64,000 nucleotides of DNA from Paracentrotus lividus (lineage: Eukaryota > Echinodermata > Echinoidea > Camarodonta > Echinidae). Of the stretch, positions 46,601 through 50,554 are shown one piece after another; position 1 is the first letter of the stretch, and each line of letters starts with the position of its first letter. Position numbers and translations under genes: made by a program. The stretch covers positions 23,363,569 through 23,427,568 of the forward strand of contig CALNVZ010003433.1 of NCBI GenBank assembly GCA_940671915.1, written 5' to 3'. The notes under the pieces are model-generated. The model searched no databases and was not told the origin of the DNA. It was given only the letters and a program-made list of their open reading frames with translations.

Positions 46601-48027
46601 ATACCATACACTAATTGAATGACTAGCTTCATTGAATCATAAAACATACAATATTATTTATAAATATAAAAATATATATTGCAACCCCTAACCCTTCATC
46701 CAATAAAATATGTCCGAAGCAGTTGTCGCAGGAGCAAAAGTGACCCATCGCCTCAAACCACCACAAAGCGAATAGAACAATAGATTAAAATGGTAAAAGC
46801 AGCCAGATTTCTGCATCAGAAAGCATGGTAGCTCATTTTGTTATACTTTATAGTGTTTGGTATCGTTGGAAAAGCTCAGAAGCTCTACCGAGTGAGTCAA
46901 AAAAACTTTACACCTAGAAAACTGTCAATAAAAAGAAAACCAATTTATAAACCCTAAATTATTTTACAATTCTGAAAGAGCAACTCCTTCCGCATCTTCT
47001 GGTACCATTTTTGTGTGGTATGTCTTTACGCTTGGATGAACACGACGCATTGTTTGCGAACATGCAAATTTTGAATTGTGCCAGGGTGGGGATGAAATTG
47101 AAACAACAAAAGCTGACAAAAAAGCAACCTCCATCATGAATAAAATAGCGTAACTTTTAACGAAAAATGTCTTACGCTTAATAACTTGGCAGGGGTGTTG
47201 TTACACATATTGACTACATTGTGTATGAAAATTAGATTGACTCGTCAAGTAATGCACAATGAGTACAAATCAAAAGAGTAAATTGCCACTGACAGACCTA
47301 AAAAGGCCTCCTAATACTTTGAAAAGAGATTAGTTTGTCTTTGACATGGGCTCACTCATGCCTGACTCTACAGATTCATCTCATTTTCAATATAAAATGT
47401 AGTCAATATGTGTAACAACACCACTGCCAAGTTATTAAGCAGAAGACATTTTCGTTAAAAGGTTATAAATGCTTTTTTATTCATGATGGAGTTGCTTTTT
47501 TGTCAGCTTTAGTTGTTTCAATTTCATCCCCACCCTGGCACAATTCGAAATTTGCATGTTCGCAAAATATGCGTCGTGTTCATCCAAGCGTAAAACATAC
47601 CACACAAAATGGTACCAGAAGATGCGGGAGGAGTTACTCTTTCAGAATATGTAAAATAATTTAGGGTTATAAATTGGTTTCTTTTTATTGACAATTTTTC
47701 TAGGTGTAAAGTTTTTTTGACTCACTCTGGTAGTTTCAGAAAACATATAAAACCCAAACATGAATTCTGGCGACTTCTTGGCGATTTTGAGCCGGAGGGT
47801 CACAAATGCCATGCCACCCCTTTCCTTACCTTTTGACTTTCTCTAGTCTATCTTCCTCCTGCTTGATGTATTCATCCAGGGCTCCTATTAGATTCCCCTC
47901 GGTGTAGATTACATTCTCCAGGTCAACAAGGGAAGTAAAGACTTCACCTTTGACCTGGAAGCAAACTGCACTCAGCACAACCAGTACCGTCCACATGATG
48001 TTTCTTCCCATTCACTTTACACACAAT
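761..48027 (-). CDS. P4HA: Collagen prolyl 4-hydroxylase alpha subunit (P4HA), multi-exon, 3' end off window
   Basis: Known family role: the catalytic alpha subunit of the ER-lumen alpha2beta2 enzyme that hydroxylates proline in X-Pro-Gly collagen repeats using Fe(II), 2-oxoglutarate, O2 and ascorbate; the beta subunit is protein disulfide isomerase. Seen here: a signal-peptide exon, the N-terminal dimerisation segment, a GHPVNA segment, the ALLRLQDTY peptide-binding segment, TPR-like exons, an acidic linker, and the start of the 2-oxoglutarate dioxygenase domain with EPHFDFAR (HxD, two iron ligands). Conserved cysteines occur in ECFELG, ALCRGD and KCQY. Exon phases agree from exon to exon except inside exon 2. 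Five alternative copies of the next exon follow. The distal iron His, the 2-oxoglutarate Lys and the stop codon are not in the window. Paralogue number (1, 2 or a pre-duplication gene) cannot be told. Confidence 0.95.
909..974 (-). CDS. P4HA: P4HA alternative exon B (GNRIAT exon)
   Basis: This exon has 22 codons, phase 0 at both ends. It reads [11 protein letters not shown], then [11 protein letters not shown]. The acceptor is CTTTAG and the donor GTGAGTATGAG. It is closest to copy A: the second halves encode the same residues, and the differences sit in the acidic first half. Because it is 66 nt long, including it together with A would not shift the frame. Confidence 0.87.
1551..1616 (-). 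CDS. P4HA: P4HA alternative exon C (GNRIAT exon)
   Basis: This exon has 22 codons in phase 0. It reads [11 protein letters not shown], then [11 protein letters not shown]. The acceptor is CCCCCAG, preceded by a C-rich pyrimidine tract at about -20 to -45; the donor is GTAAGTACC. Codon choices differ from A and B (for example GCG, ACC, TCG) while the second half encodes the same protein, as expected for an older, selected copy. Confidence 0.87.
2493..2960. mobile_element. Foldback MITE, about 470 bp
   Basis: The left end (TGTAGTCTGTATTA, then AAAAAGGTACAGT) is repeated in inverted orientation at the right end (ACTGTACCATTTTT, then ATACAGACTGTAG), giving terminal inverted repeats of about 35 bp with some mismatches. 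No coding capacity is seen. The family is not recognised. It lies in the intron between alternative exons D and C. Confidence 0.5.
4432..4500 (-). CDS. P4HA: P4HA alternative exon D (GNRIAT exon with a PHFD motif)
   Basis: This exon has 23 codons in phase 0, one more than A to C. It reads [12 protein letters not shown], then [11 protein letters not shown]. The acceptor is TTGTCAG and the donor GTGAGTGG. The first half contains PHFD, which resembles the authentic iron-binding EPHFDFAR at the end of the preceding common exon. Aligned with the other copies, the His and Asp fall on positions that are not iron ligands, so the likeness may be chance. Confidence 0.85.
6637..6713 (-). repeat. tRNA-like SINE head, degenerate
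   Basis: On the minus strand a box A-like stretch (GGTGGCCTGACCATGGGTTA) is followed about 45 nt later by a clear box B-like GGTTCAAATCCC. The spacing and order fit a tRNA-derived SINE promoter. No tRNA cloverleaf was confirmed and the 3' limit of the SINE is unclear. Confidence 0.45.
6795..7288. mobile_element. TTAA-flanked palindromic MITE, copy 1
   Basis: The ends are AGGGGAAGTTCACCCTG and its inverse, flanked on both sides by TTAA, a target duplication typical of piggyBac-like transposition. The arms are long and imperfectly inverted, including a TGACGTCAC block on each side, so the whole 494 bp could fold back. There is no coding frame. A second copy lies at 8763-9259. Confidence 0.8.
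8763..9259. mobile_element. TTAA-flanked palindromic MITE, copy 2
   Basis: Same family as 6795-7288: the same AGGGGAAGTTCACCCTG ends, TTAA on both sides, 497 bp, and the paired TGACGTCAC blocks. The two copies are close in sequence over their full length. Both lie in the intron between alternative exons E and D. Confidence 0.8.
9332..9774. mobile_element. MITE with TA target duplication
   Basis: The ends are TGTGACTTGGAATCTCAAAA and its inverse, each bordered by TA, as for Tc1/mariner-type elements. The terminal repeat is about 30 bp, and the interior is AT-rich without coding frames. It lies between exons E and D, just downstream of the second TTAA MITE. Confidence 0.65.
10114..10314. mobile_element. 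MITE-like repeat of the TACTGTATAAGC family, beside exon E
   Basis: A repeat of about 200 bp that begins near TACTGTATACGCC, ends near TATACAGTA, and carries interior blocks rich in CGCGA and GCGAA words. Related copies lie at 15685-15900, 27703-27904 and 45371-45576, with a fragment near 20567-20650. It ends about 12 nt into the intron after the donor of exon E. Confidence 0.55.
10327..10383 (-). CDS. P4HA: P4HA alternative exon E (short, divergent GNRIAT exon)
   Basis: This exon has 19 codons in phase 0 and reads [19 protein letters not shown]. The acceptor is ATCACAG and the donor GTGAGTAAG. It lacks the DE-x(3)-AF start of the other copies and is three to four codons shorter. As I recall, the second alternative exon of vertebrate P4HA also lacks that start and has a DS-containing first half before GNR, so E may be the counterpart of that type. 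A repeat of the TACTGTATAAGC-like family ends about 12 nt from the donor. It is the alternative copy closest to the upstream common exon. Confidence 0.85.
11874..11938. ncRNA. Candidate miRNA-like hairpin (65 nt)
   Basis: An imperfect hairpin with arms of about 28 nt and a loop of about 9 nt. The left arm starts TGTATTCCAACTAGC and the right arm ends GCTGGTTGGAATACA. Pairing is broken only by a G-U wobble, a few mismatches and a one-base bulge, a pattern typical of pre-miRNA. It lies in the P4HA intron upstream of exon E. It could equally be the remnant of a small foldback transposon. No expression evidence is available. Confidence 0.35.
12761..12985 (-). CDS. P4HA: P4HA common exon with the HxD iron motif
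   Basis: This exon has 75 codons in phase 0 at both ends, beginning [12 protein letters not shown] and ending [12 protein letters not shown]. It contains [25 protein letters not shown] and the catalytic EPHFDFAR, whose His and Asp bind iron in this family. The acceptor is TTTCCCACAG and the donor GTGAGTTC. It is the last common exon before the five alternative copies, so all isoforms share these ligands. Confidence 0.95.
14046..14320. mobile_element. Foldback MITE, about 275 bp
   Basis: The left TCCTAAAGTTAAGCCTAGCT and following bases to TGGTTTAACTAT are inverted at the right end (ATAGTTAAACCA to ACTTTAGGAT). The terminal repeats of about 40 bp continue into imperfectly inverted arms. It lies in the intron upstream of the HxD exon. 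A 17-bp inverted pair, CACAGGTTGTGGGAAA at 13643 and its inverse at 15065, encloses it and may mark a larger structure. Confidence 0.6.
15685..15900. mobile_element. MITE-like repeat of the TACTGTATAAGC family
   Basis: A diverged copy of the family described at 10114-10314. It starts ATTACTGTACAAGG and carries the characteristic AAATAAAACCACTGCGAAAA block near its right end. No coding frame. Confidence 0.4.
16414..16584 (-). CDS. P4HA: P4HA common exon, start of the catalytic domain
   Basis: This exon has 57 codons in phase 0. It begins [13 protein letters not shown] and includes [21 protein letters not shown] and FVKQLAAPR, matching human LAPAKQEDEWDKPRIIRFHDI and VKDLAKPR. The Cys in KCQY is a conserved family cysteine. 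The acceptor follows a CT-repeat pyrimidine tract (CTCTCTCTCAG). The donor is GTTGGT, which is weak. The intron upstream of this exon is filled by the large minisatellite. Confidence 0.93.
16674..20260. repeat. CAT/ATC-rich minisatellite of about 3.6 kb filling a P4HA intron
   Basis: The array consists of a unit of roughly 90 bp built from ACCATCATTAACAACATC, ATTACCATTACCATCTCC, ATTATCACTACC and runs of CATCAT and TTCATCATC, ending near CAATTATCTTT. By eye there are about three to four dozen units. Both ends read cleanly, while the middle (about 17.2-20.05 kb) carries many one-base gains and losses, suggesting poor consensus. It extends from about 90 nt upstream of the acceptor of the next exon to within about 17 nt of the donor of the exon at 20277. 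Long Ser-, His-, Met- or Asp-rich open frames inside it are artefacts of the repeat. Confidence 0.9.
20277..20500 (-). CDS. P4HA: P4HA common exon, acidic linker
   Basis: The first codon is split with the previous exon (G|AC), followed by 74 codons. It reads from [15 protein letters not shown] through a Glu/Lys-rich stretch to [14 protein letters not shown] and PDALK. Human P4HA1 has ELDPEHQRANGNLKYF and YLPERQKYEMLCRGE at the same places. The donor is GTATGGGTG, after which the minisatellite begins almost at once. The Cys of ALCRGD is conserved in the family. Confidence 0.94.
20567..20650. repeat. Fragment of the TACTGTATAAGC repeat family
   Basis: Starts TTACTGTATAAGCCATA like the copy at 27703 and continues with a GGGATTTTGGG-like block, then loses similarity. 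Short and incomplete. Confidence 0.35.
20957..21028. repeat. Near-perfect 72-bp palindrome
   Basis: Two 36-nt arms meet without a loop at TAGGCCTA and differ at one position. The left arm contains TATTCTCGAAGGGTGACTAA and the right arm is its inverse. It is probably a minimal foldback element or the tip of one. It lies in the P4HA intron between the linker exon and the small TPR exon. Confidence 0.8.
21194..21245 (-). CDS. P4HA: P4HA small common exon (TPR region)
   Basis: This exon has 17 codons plus one base, beginning [17 protein letters not shown]. Human P4HA1 has QQGDLDKALLLTKKLLELD at this place. The acceptor is TTTAACAG and the donor GTAAATA. The 52-nt length carries the phase from 0 to 1, as the neighbouring exons require. 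It encodes one helix of the tetratricopeptide-like peptide-substrate-binding domain. Confidence 0.92.
21929..22006 (-). pseudogene. P4HA: Partial second copy of the P4HA TPR exon
   Basis: This stretch encodes [16 protein letters not shown] and then [10 protein letters not shown], against [16 protein letters not shown] and [10 protein letters not shown] in the exon at 22484-22656; 20 of 26 residues match and there is no stop. A donor-like GTCAGT replaces GTGAGT, and the similarity runs on into the intron. The 5' half of the exon (the [10 protein letters not shown] part) was not found upstream. It is either a relic of tandem exon duplication or a short alternative exon with an unrecognised acceptor. 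Confidence 0.7.
22484..22656 (-). CDS. P4HA: P4HA common exon, TPR / peptide-substrate-binding domain
   Basis: The first codon is shared with the previous exon (G|CT), followed by 57 codons: [20 protein letters not shown], a [11 protein letters not shown] helix, and [12 protein letters not shown]. Human P4HA1 has AEDCFELGKVAYTEADYYH and VLDYLSYAVYQ. Acceptor TCTTCCAG, donor GTGAGTC. Known role: this domain binds proline-rich peptide stretches of collagen chains. A truncated second copy lies about 480 bp downstream in the gene. Confidence 0.95.
22828..23020. repeat. (ATG)n microsatellite with duplicated flank
   Basis: Runs of GATGATGATG are interrupted by GAAGATGAAGAA. The flanking segment ACAGTTGCGA-GAGTA followed by TATAAAATATTGAT occurs twice (near 22793 and 22947), so the array grew by duplication of a unit that includes unique sequence. 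It is intronic in P4HA. Poly-Ser and poly-Ile open frames over it are not genes. Confidence 0.85.
23418..24171. mobile_element. TTAA-flanked foldback element with G-tract ends, about 754 bp
   Basis: The ends are CCCTAAAAAGACTGGG and its inverse, each bordered by TTAA. Just inside, a G9 run with CTCATTCAG is mirrored by CTGAATGAG with a C8 run. The interior has CG-rich words on both sides (GCGCGCGATTGCGCC; TTGCGCGAGAC). There is no coding frame. TTAA duplication suggests mobilisation by a piggyBac-like transposase. Confidence 0.75.
24205..24849. mobile_element. Foldback MITE, about 645 bp
   Basis: The left end GGGTGTTTCACAAAGAGTTA continuing to AGTAGACTTAAA is inverted at the right end (TTTAAGTCTACTTAACTC to GTGAAACATCCCC), giving terminal repeats of about 33 bp. 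The interior is unrelated to known coding sequence. It lies about 130 bp from the donor of the P4HA exon at 24978. Confidence 0.7.
24978..25142 (-). CDS. P4HA: P4HA common exon with ALLRLQDTY
   Basis: This exon is 165 nt. Two bases complete a split codon, then 54 codons read [40 protein letters not shown] and end TPSLS plus one base. Human P4HA1 has [23 protein letters not shown] is a possible N-glycosylation site, as expected for an ER-lumen protein. Acceptor TTTTGCAG, donor GTAAGTGC. Confidence 0.95.
25587..25743 (-). CDS. P4HA: P4HA exon 2 (GHPVNA exon), reading frame not continuous
   Basis: The 3' part reads [19 protein letters not shown], then [11 protein letters not shown], matching human VGHPVNAFKLMKRLNTEW and LKD. 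It ends at donor GTAGGG in the phase the next exon needs. The 5' part, after an acceptor at TACATAG, reads GRDPEAASK in the phase left by exon 1, matching human TKDPEG. Between them no single frame is open, and the 157-nt length is one base off the required phase. A consensus error, a real lesion or a mis-set acceptor would explain this. The acceptor region is duplicated twice more upstream in the gene. Confidence 0.6.
25690..26075. repeat. Three diverged tandem copies of the exon 2 acceptor region
   Basis: Three units of about 130 bp share, on the minus strand, a pyrimidine tract, TAG, then CAAAGGCCGAGATCCTGAGG (copy 1, in exon 2), CAAAGCCAAGATTCTCAGG (copy 2, near 25895) or CAAAACCGAGAAACTCGGG (copy 3, near 26015). 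The following intronic part (AGATAAGAGGGGTAAAGTG and TCACAAGG on the plus strand) is also shared. Only copy 1 runs on into recognisable P4HA coding sequence. Confidence 0.65.
27703..27904. mobile_element. MITE of the TACTGTATAAGC family, best copy
   Basis: Starts TACTGTATAAGCCAATATTT and ends CCACTTATACAGTA, giving inverted ends of about 13 bp around a 200-bp interior with repeated TTCGCG and CGCGAAA words in opposite orientation. Related copies lie at 10114, 15685 and 45371. Confidence 0.6.
27945..28107 (+). repeat. Left member of a direct repeat flanking the Tigger/BEL block
   Basis: Shares AACCCTGAATCATAAAGTGG, AGCACTTTCACCTTTGATCT and later TATACTCCTTGCT with 40472-40761, in the same order and orientation, with moderate divergence. 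The two copies lie about 12.5 kb apart, on either side of the Tigger element. Confidence 0.7.
28652..29440 (+). pseudogene. Tigger/pogo transposase, N-terminal and start of DDE domain, broken
   Basis: The start [20 protein letters not shown] leads into a psq-type helix-turn-helix ([20 protein letters not shown]), a linker, then a CENP-B-like part with [45 protein letters not shown] and finally [13 protein letters not shown], the first catalytic Asp of the DDE domain. A shift between frames near 29124 separates the AYLQKAAA and LSGQET parts. A stop soon after GCPTVQ, and the absence of the rest of the DDE domain before the LTR at 29490, show the copy cannot make active transposase. Confidence 0.85.
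29490..31895 (-). repeat. 3' LTR of the BEL/Pao element, with a nested insertion
   Basis: Aligns end to end with 38127-39783 apart from about 700 bp at 30583-31283 that is absent from the other LTR. A (GA)n run lies near 31463-31511. In this orientation it is the downstream LTR of the minus-strand element. Confidence 0.88.
30583..31283. mobile_element. Foldback insertion inside one LTR
   Basis: The segment is present only in the left LTR and bordered by TATATTACA-like words on both sides, which suggests a target duplication. Its left part folds back on itself: AAATTTCTCGCGTGCGTTAT against ATAAACGCACAAGAGAAATT. No coding frame is recognisable. It must have arrived after the LTR element. Confidence 0.65.
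32202..36172 (-). pseudogene. BEL/Pao pol region (fossil)
   Basis: Recognisable parts, in element order: A17-type protease and reverse transcriptase (about 34.5-36.17 kb, with [20 protein letters not shown] and FYVDDCLTS), RNase H-like and linker sequence (about 33.0-34.4 kb), and an integrase C-terminal part (about 32.2-32.8 kb, with [15 protein letters not shown] and [10 protein letters not shown]). This order is typical of BEL/Pao. The region is broken in a few places and is treated as a fossil. Confidence 0.85.
36144..38090 (-). CDS. BEL/Pao gag-like region (fossil element)
   Basis: A single frame of 648 residues beginning [20 protein letters not shown]. It has a coiled-coil, Lys/Glu-rich N-terminal half, a capsid-like middle around [16 protein letters not shown], and a CCHC zinc knuckle ([14 protein letters not shown]) near the end, the layout of BEL/Pao Gag. 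It belongs to a broken element and is not a host gene. Plus-strand frames across this stretch are shadows. Confidence 0.85.
   Translation of the reverse strand: MDSSNNGTTTEMSGDHQSDEQKDISETDKVEQSKVVMELEQSCQSYVENLASQYKELEFLMLSKDNIDEVSTKYSQLKGTFLLYERKFRDYSRELNVTERIAALEIYNSHRQNKEEFAVRMADWIKEAEQLKNSSAAGVQGDEVDRQSMRSSASRRSKSSRVSGASSSSSTRLRDAKVRAELAKMKREQLKRTQNIKREQFKLEEQLDIMKVEDEIVNAEVEAQLLEQSIAGSDILSNCSDVSVEVPSGEVRSNDLCSTVQKVNKSKVSQSMLNPNAQVWTGSNEIENSTLPQVFQALNLAVNLPKPNLVSFDGKPIEYQSFVTNFDINIASKVPDNRTKLMYLIQYCSGVARSSIENCILMDADLGYAEARRILKEQFGQTHVVASDHMKRVLNRSPVRANDGAGMWALARNMQRCNMVLKRMGYMANVDNSDNLLRIQQLLPIHLQSEWARKAHRMMEALEVPTFEHMVSFVEEAAKLANNMFGQNIGKTSAKDKPPVSKHNTKPKGTTLATQSGPHQGGAKGQEDRQGIKCPCCSSQHKLSACKAFKQKSYEERFKIAQTSRACFNCLTPAHMAKDCKSTMRCSRDGCQKKHHTLLHSSAKPNRGQDEERPKMRQHVTGAGKMEDKLQPTAPPEERDDAGQCHSL
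38127..39783 (-). repeat. 5' LTR of the BEL/Pao element
   Basis: About 1657 bp, matching 29490-31895 apart from the insertion there. A (GA)n run lies near 39370-39411. Next to it on the internal side begins TCCAAAAGTTAGC, the place of the primer-binding site; the matching tRNA was not identified. Confidence 0.88.
40472..40761 (+). repeat. Right member of the direct repeat flanking the Tigger/BEL block, with a (TGTA)n run
   Basis: Matches 27945-28107 (AACCCTGAATCATAAAGTGG, AGCACTTTCACCTTTGATCT, TATACTCCTTGCT). A (TATG)n microsatellite of about 90 bp at 40626-40716 is inserted within it and accounts for the greater length. Confidence 0.7.
40811..40976. mobile_element. Small foldback MITE, about 165 bp
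   Basis: Left end TTCAGGCCTCGTTGCATAAA, right end inverted (TTTTTATGCAAAGTTCAGGC), with interior blocks TTTGCCATCAATGGTAACT and AGTTACCATTTAATGGCAAA in opposite orientation. No coding frame. Confidence 0.5.
41582..41846. mobile_element. MITE, about 265 bp
   Basis: Left TGGCCCAAATTCACAATGG, then AGGATTCTGCAAAA; the right end inverts these (TTTTGCAGAATCCACC, then TTTGTGAATTTGGGCCA). Terminal repeats are about 38 bp. The interior repeats GGATCCGTGGATCCGTGG and is coding-free. Confidence 0.65.
45371..45576. mobile_element. MITE-like repeat of the TACTGTATAAGC family
   Basis: Close to the copy at 10114-10314: both share the CGATTTTGCTTC, CGAATTTATTG-like and CATTCACTTT blocks, and GTCGCGA near the right end. 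It lies directly beside another MITE (45600-46016). Confidence 0.5.
45600..46016. mobile_element. MITE with GCGCTCAACATTAACAT ends, about 415 bp
   Basis: The left end GCAGCGCTCAACATTAACAT is inverted at the right (ATGTTAGTGTTGAGCGTTGC). Inside are paired GGGCAACCAGATT and GGTTGCCCTGCAGGGCAAC words. No coding frame. Confidence 0.6.
46891..47726. mobile_element. Large foldback element with arms of about 330 nt
   Basis: The left arm starts AGTGAGTCAAAAAAACTTTA and the right arm ends with the inverse. The arms stay highly similar and inverted for about 330 nt (for example TTACGCTTGGATGAACACGA against TCGTGTTCATCCAAGCGTAA), around a centre of about 170 nt. No transposase is seen. It is intronic in P4HA, roughly 100 bp from the donor of exon 1. 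Confidence 0.8.
47830..48027 (-). CDS. P4HA: P4HA exon 1: end of the 5' UTR and signal peptide
   Basis: The start codon is at 48009-48011. The protein begins [20 protein letters not shown], a typical signal peptide with likely cleavage after KG (about residue 22). [20 protein letters not shown] and [14 protein letters not shown] follow, matching human FFTSIGQMTDLIHTEKDLV and YIKAEEDKLEQIKK. The coding part is 60 codons plus two bases, with donor GTAAGG. An acceptor (CTTTGCAG) 16 nt before the ATG implies at least one further 5' UTR exon, which I could not place. Confidence 0.94.
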
Positions 48028-50506
48028 CTGCAAAGAAATTTTTGTTTAAATGTGTGATTTTTTTTTAATATACATTTGTAATTTTGGTTTTCTCGCTTAT
48101 AGTAGAAAGAAACTTACTTTGTTGAATGTTAGATGGATACATGAAACCTATTCGTAACCAATTACCTGGAAAAAATACAAACATAGGACCAGTATCTTCT
48201 ATGGTTGTTCTAAAGTTTCTTACAATCTGCAAAGAGATGAACAAATGCTTTTTAGTCATTCTCCATACTAACATTTGCACTGGAGTACGGACCATACTTT
48301 TAAGGAGGCAAGATACCTGGTCGGCTAAGTCATGAGGAGATCCCTAGTTCGAAACCGAATTGACGAGCTATGCCCTCTGGAAAGTACTCCCTAACTACAG
48401 GATCATGGGATAGGAGTTAAGGACTTATGCTTCCTGGTCATTGCTCCCAAGTTTTTGTGTAATTTTGGGTTTATGACTTCAAATGTGTACTGTCGAGCCC
48501 CGTTATCATGTCAATCTTTTTTCTTGTTCAGAACAAGTTTGCAAATAACAACAAAAAATCCCCCATAAAGAGAACTTTTTGGATAGACTACAAAGCAATA
48601 TTTTCAAAATTTGCCACTAAATTTTATTCAATGCATCTGGTTATCCAACTAGCCAGGATAACTACTTTAACTGTACTTTTTCTGGTTAAAAAGAATTCAA
48701 AGTTGCAGATTGTCATTAATTTAGTGTCTACAGATTTGTTGAAATGAATGTGAGTTTTGAGGCATGATTATCTTTATTGGGATTTGGGAATAAGGTTTGG
48801 AAAAGGCAAAATGCTTGCAGCTTCATGCACACACACTAAAGATACATTACATCCCCTTCCCCCCCCCAAAAAAAAAGCAAAGATTAAATGATAACCGCTC
48901 AGCATTGGTTTGCTATTTTGTTGAATTCTATTAGAATTCATGTCATAATTGGTTTCACCAGAACAAAATATCCCATGGCATGTGCAAAATTACTTGACCC
49001 CTTCCTCACCCTGAAACACCCAAGGGTAAAACAAAACTATTTTTCAGTGTCACTGACTTTGTAAATTGTTACAGAAATCATACATTTTTATTATTTGTAT
49101 CATCAGCAGATGTATGGACCATGTGTAAACAAATCATTGTTTTTTAATGTCTTCCTTTGTCTCAAATCCCAGCATATGTATAGAAACAAGTTATTTTATC
49201 TTTAAATTTTATCTTTAAATGTTCAGACAAAATGAGTACATGGAAGAATATAACCACTGGATATCTGGATGTGATTGGATTAAATATGCATTGTTGTAAG
49301 TACTACATTGTACATGCACCACACGCTTGTCAACTCATATTTTTCATGGAATTTAGAGCTACATGAACCTTTTTGTTTTTAATGTACATGTATGTTCACA
49401 TGCTGTATGCTTACAATACTTGCATAAAATACATTTTGGTCATCAGAAATATCATTTGAGTTTAATACATGTATGTAAGTATAAATCACTAGTGTTTTGT
49501 AGAATAGATCCTCAGAACGAGCTATAAATAGGCGCTACTGTAGACAAGGTGATGAATGACAGCCAATTACACAGACAATTTGACTGATTACATTTAATAT
49601 AGTCAAAATGCAGGAAACACACCCTCTTAAATAACAAAACCGGTTATGACATTGCTATTTACATCATCATTTGATGAATAGTTCAATTTGTGTTCAAGCA
49701 TTGTGACATGTAATTCTACATGGTTGCTGGTAGCTGACGAGTAGTTTGCCTACATGTACCAGCACATATTCATTTAACAATCCAATATGGTTATTGATAA
49801 TTTTAACAAGTTTTAATTTGAAACCATAAATTGAAACAAGACATAAACTTTCAAGACCCCAAGCAAAGTGAATACAACCATATACATGTGCATCAGATGG
49901 TTCAAGCAAAGTAGAACAAACTTAACCAAGTTTCCCCTCCAGTGTTCAAGAAAAGGAGATCAAACTCAACTAAGCCACCATACATGTATCCCTCCTGAAT
50001 ATTTGAAAAGCTGCTTGCTTCTGGACACCGATAACTGAAGACATTTTTGGCTTGTTCTTAAAATTACAGCCAACTTTGGATAGTTTGCTAAAAATACTAC
50101 TTTGTCTTTGTACATGTAACTTTGATACCAATGAAAAAAATAAGTTCCCTATAAGTAGAGGTTTATACATTTTGAAAGACAGTATTCACCCAAGTGGCAG
50201 TCAATAAAAACACATGACTTGGATTTAGGCTTAGGCTTTCCATTAGTTTTTAATGAATTTCATTTTCTCTTTGGTGAGGGTCTTAAAGTTACTTTCAAAG
50301 TTTGTCTGAAATTGAATTTGAACTCCATGTGACTACAGTTTAAAATATAGTCTGATACTATACATATAGATCTCGGCCTAACATGTAGGCCTATACACAC
50401 AAAATTCAATTAGCAAAGATACACATGTAGTATGTTCATGTTTTGAAATACCAATACATATGCCTATAATAATTCCACTTAGATCCAGATATTTTCTACC
50501 CTTTCC

Positions 50507-50554
<48 letters not shown>

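Larger units (their letters stand above)
25744..47829 (-). other. P4HA: P4HA intron 1, about 22 kb, filled with transposable elements
   Basis: This intron runs from the signal-peptide exon to the GHPVNA exon. It holds the Tigger/pogo element with the nested BEL/Pao fossil, several foldback MITEs and microsatellites. I saw no host exon in the remaining unique stretches (26.1-27.7, 42.0-45.3 and 46.1-46.9 kb). They are AT-rich with scattered ACATGTACATG words. Confidence 0.7.
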
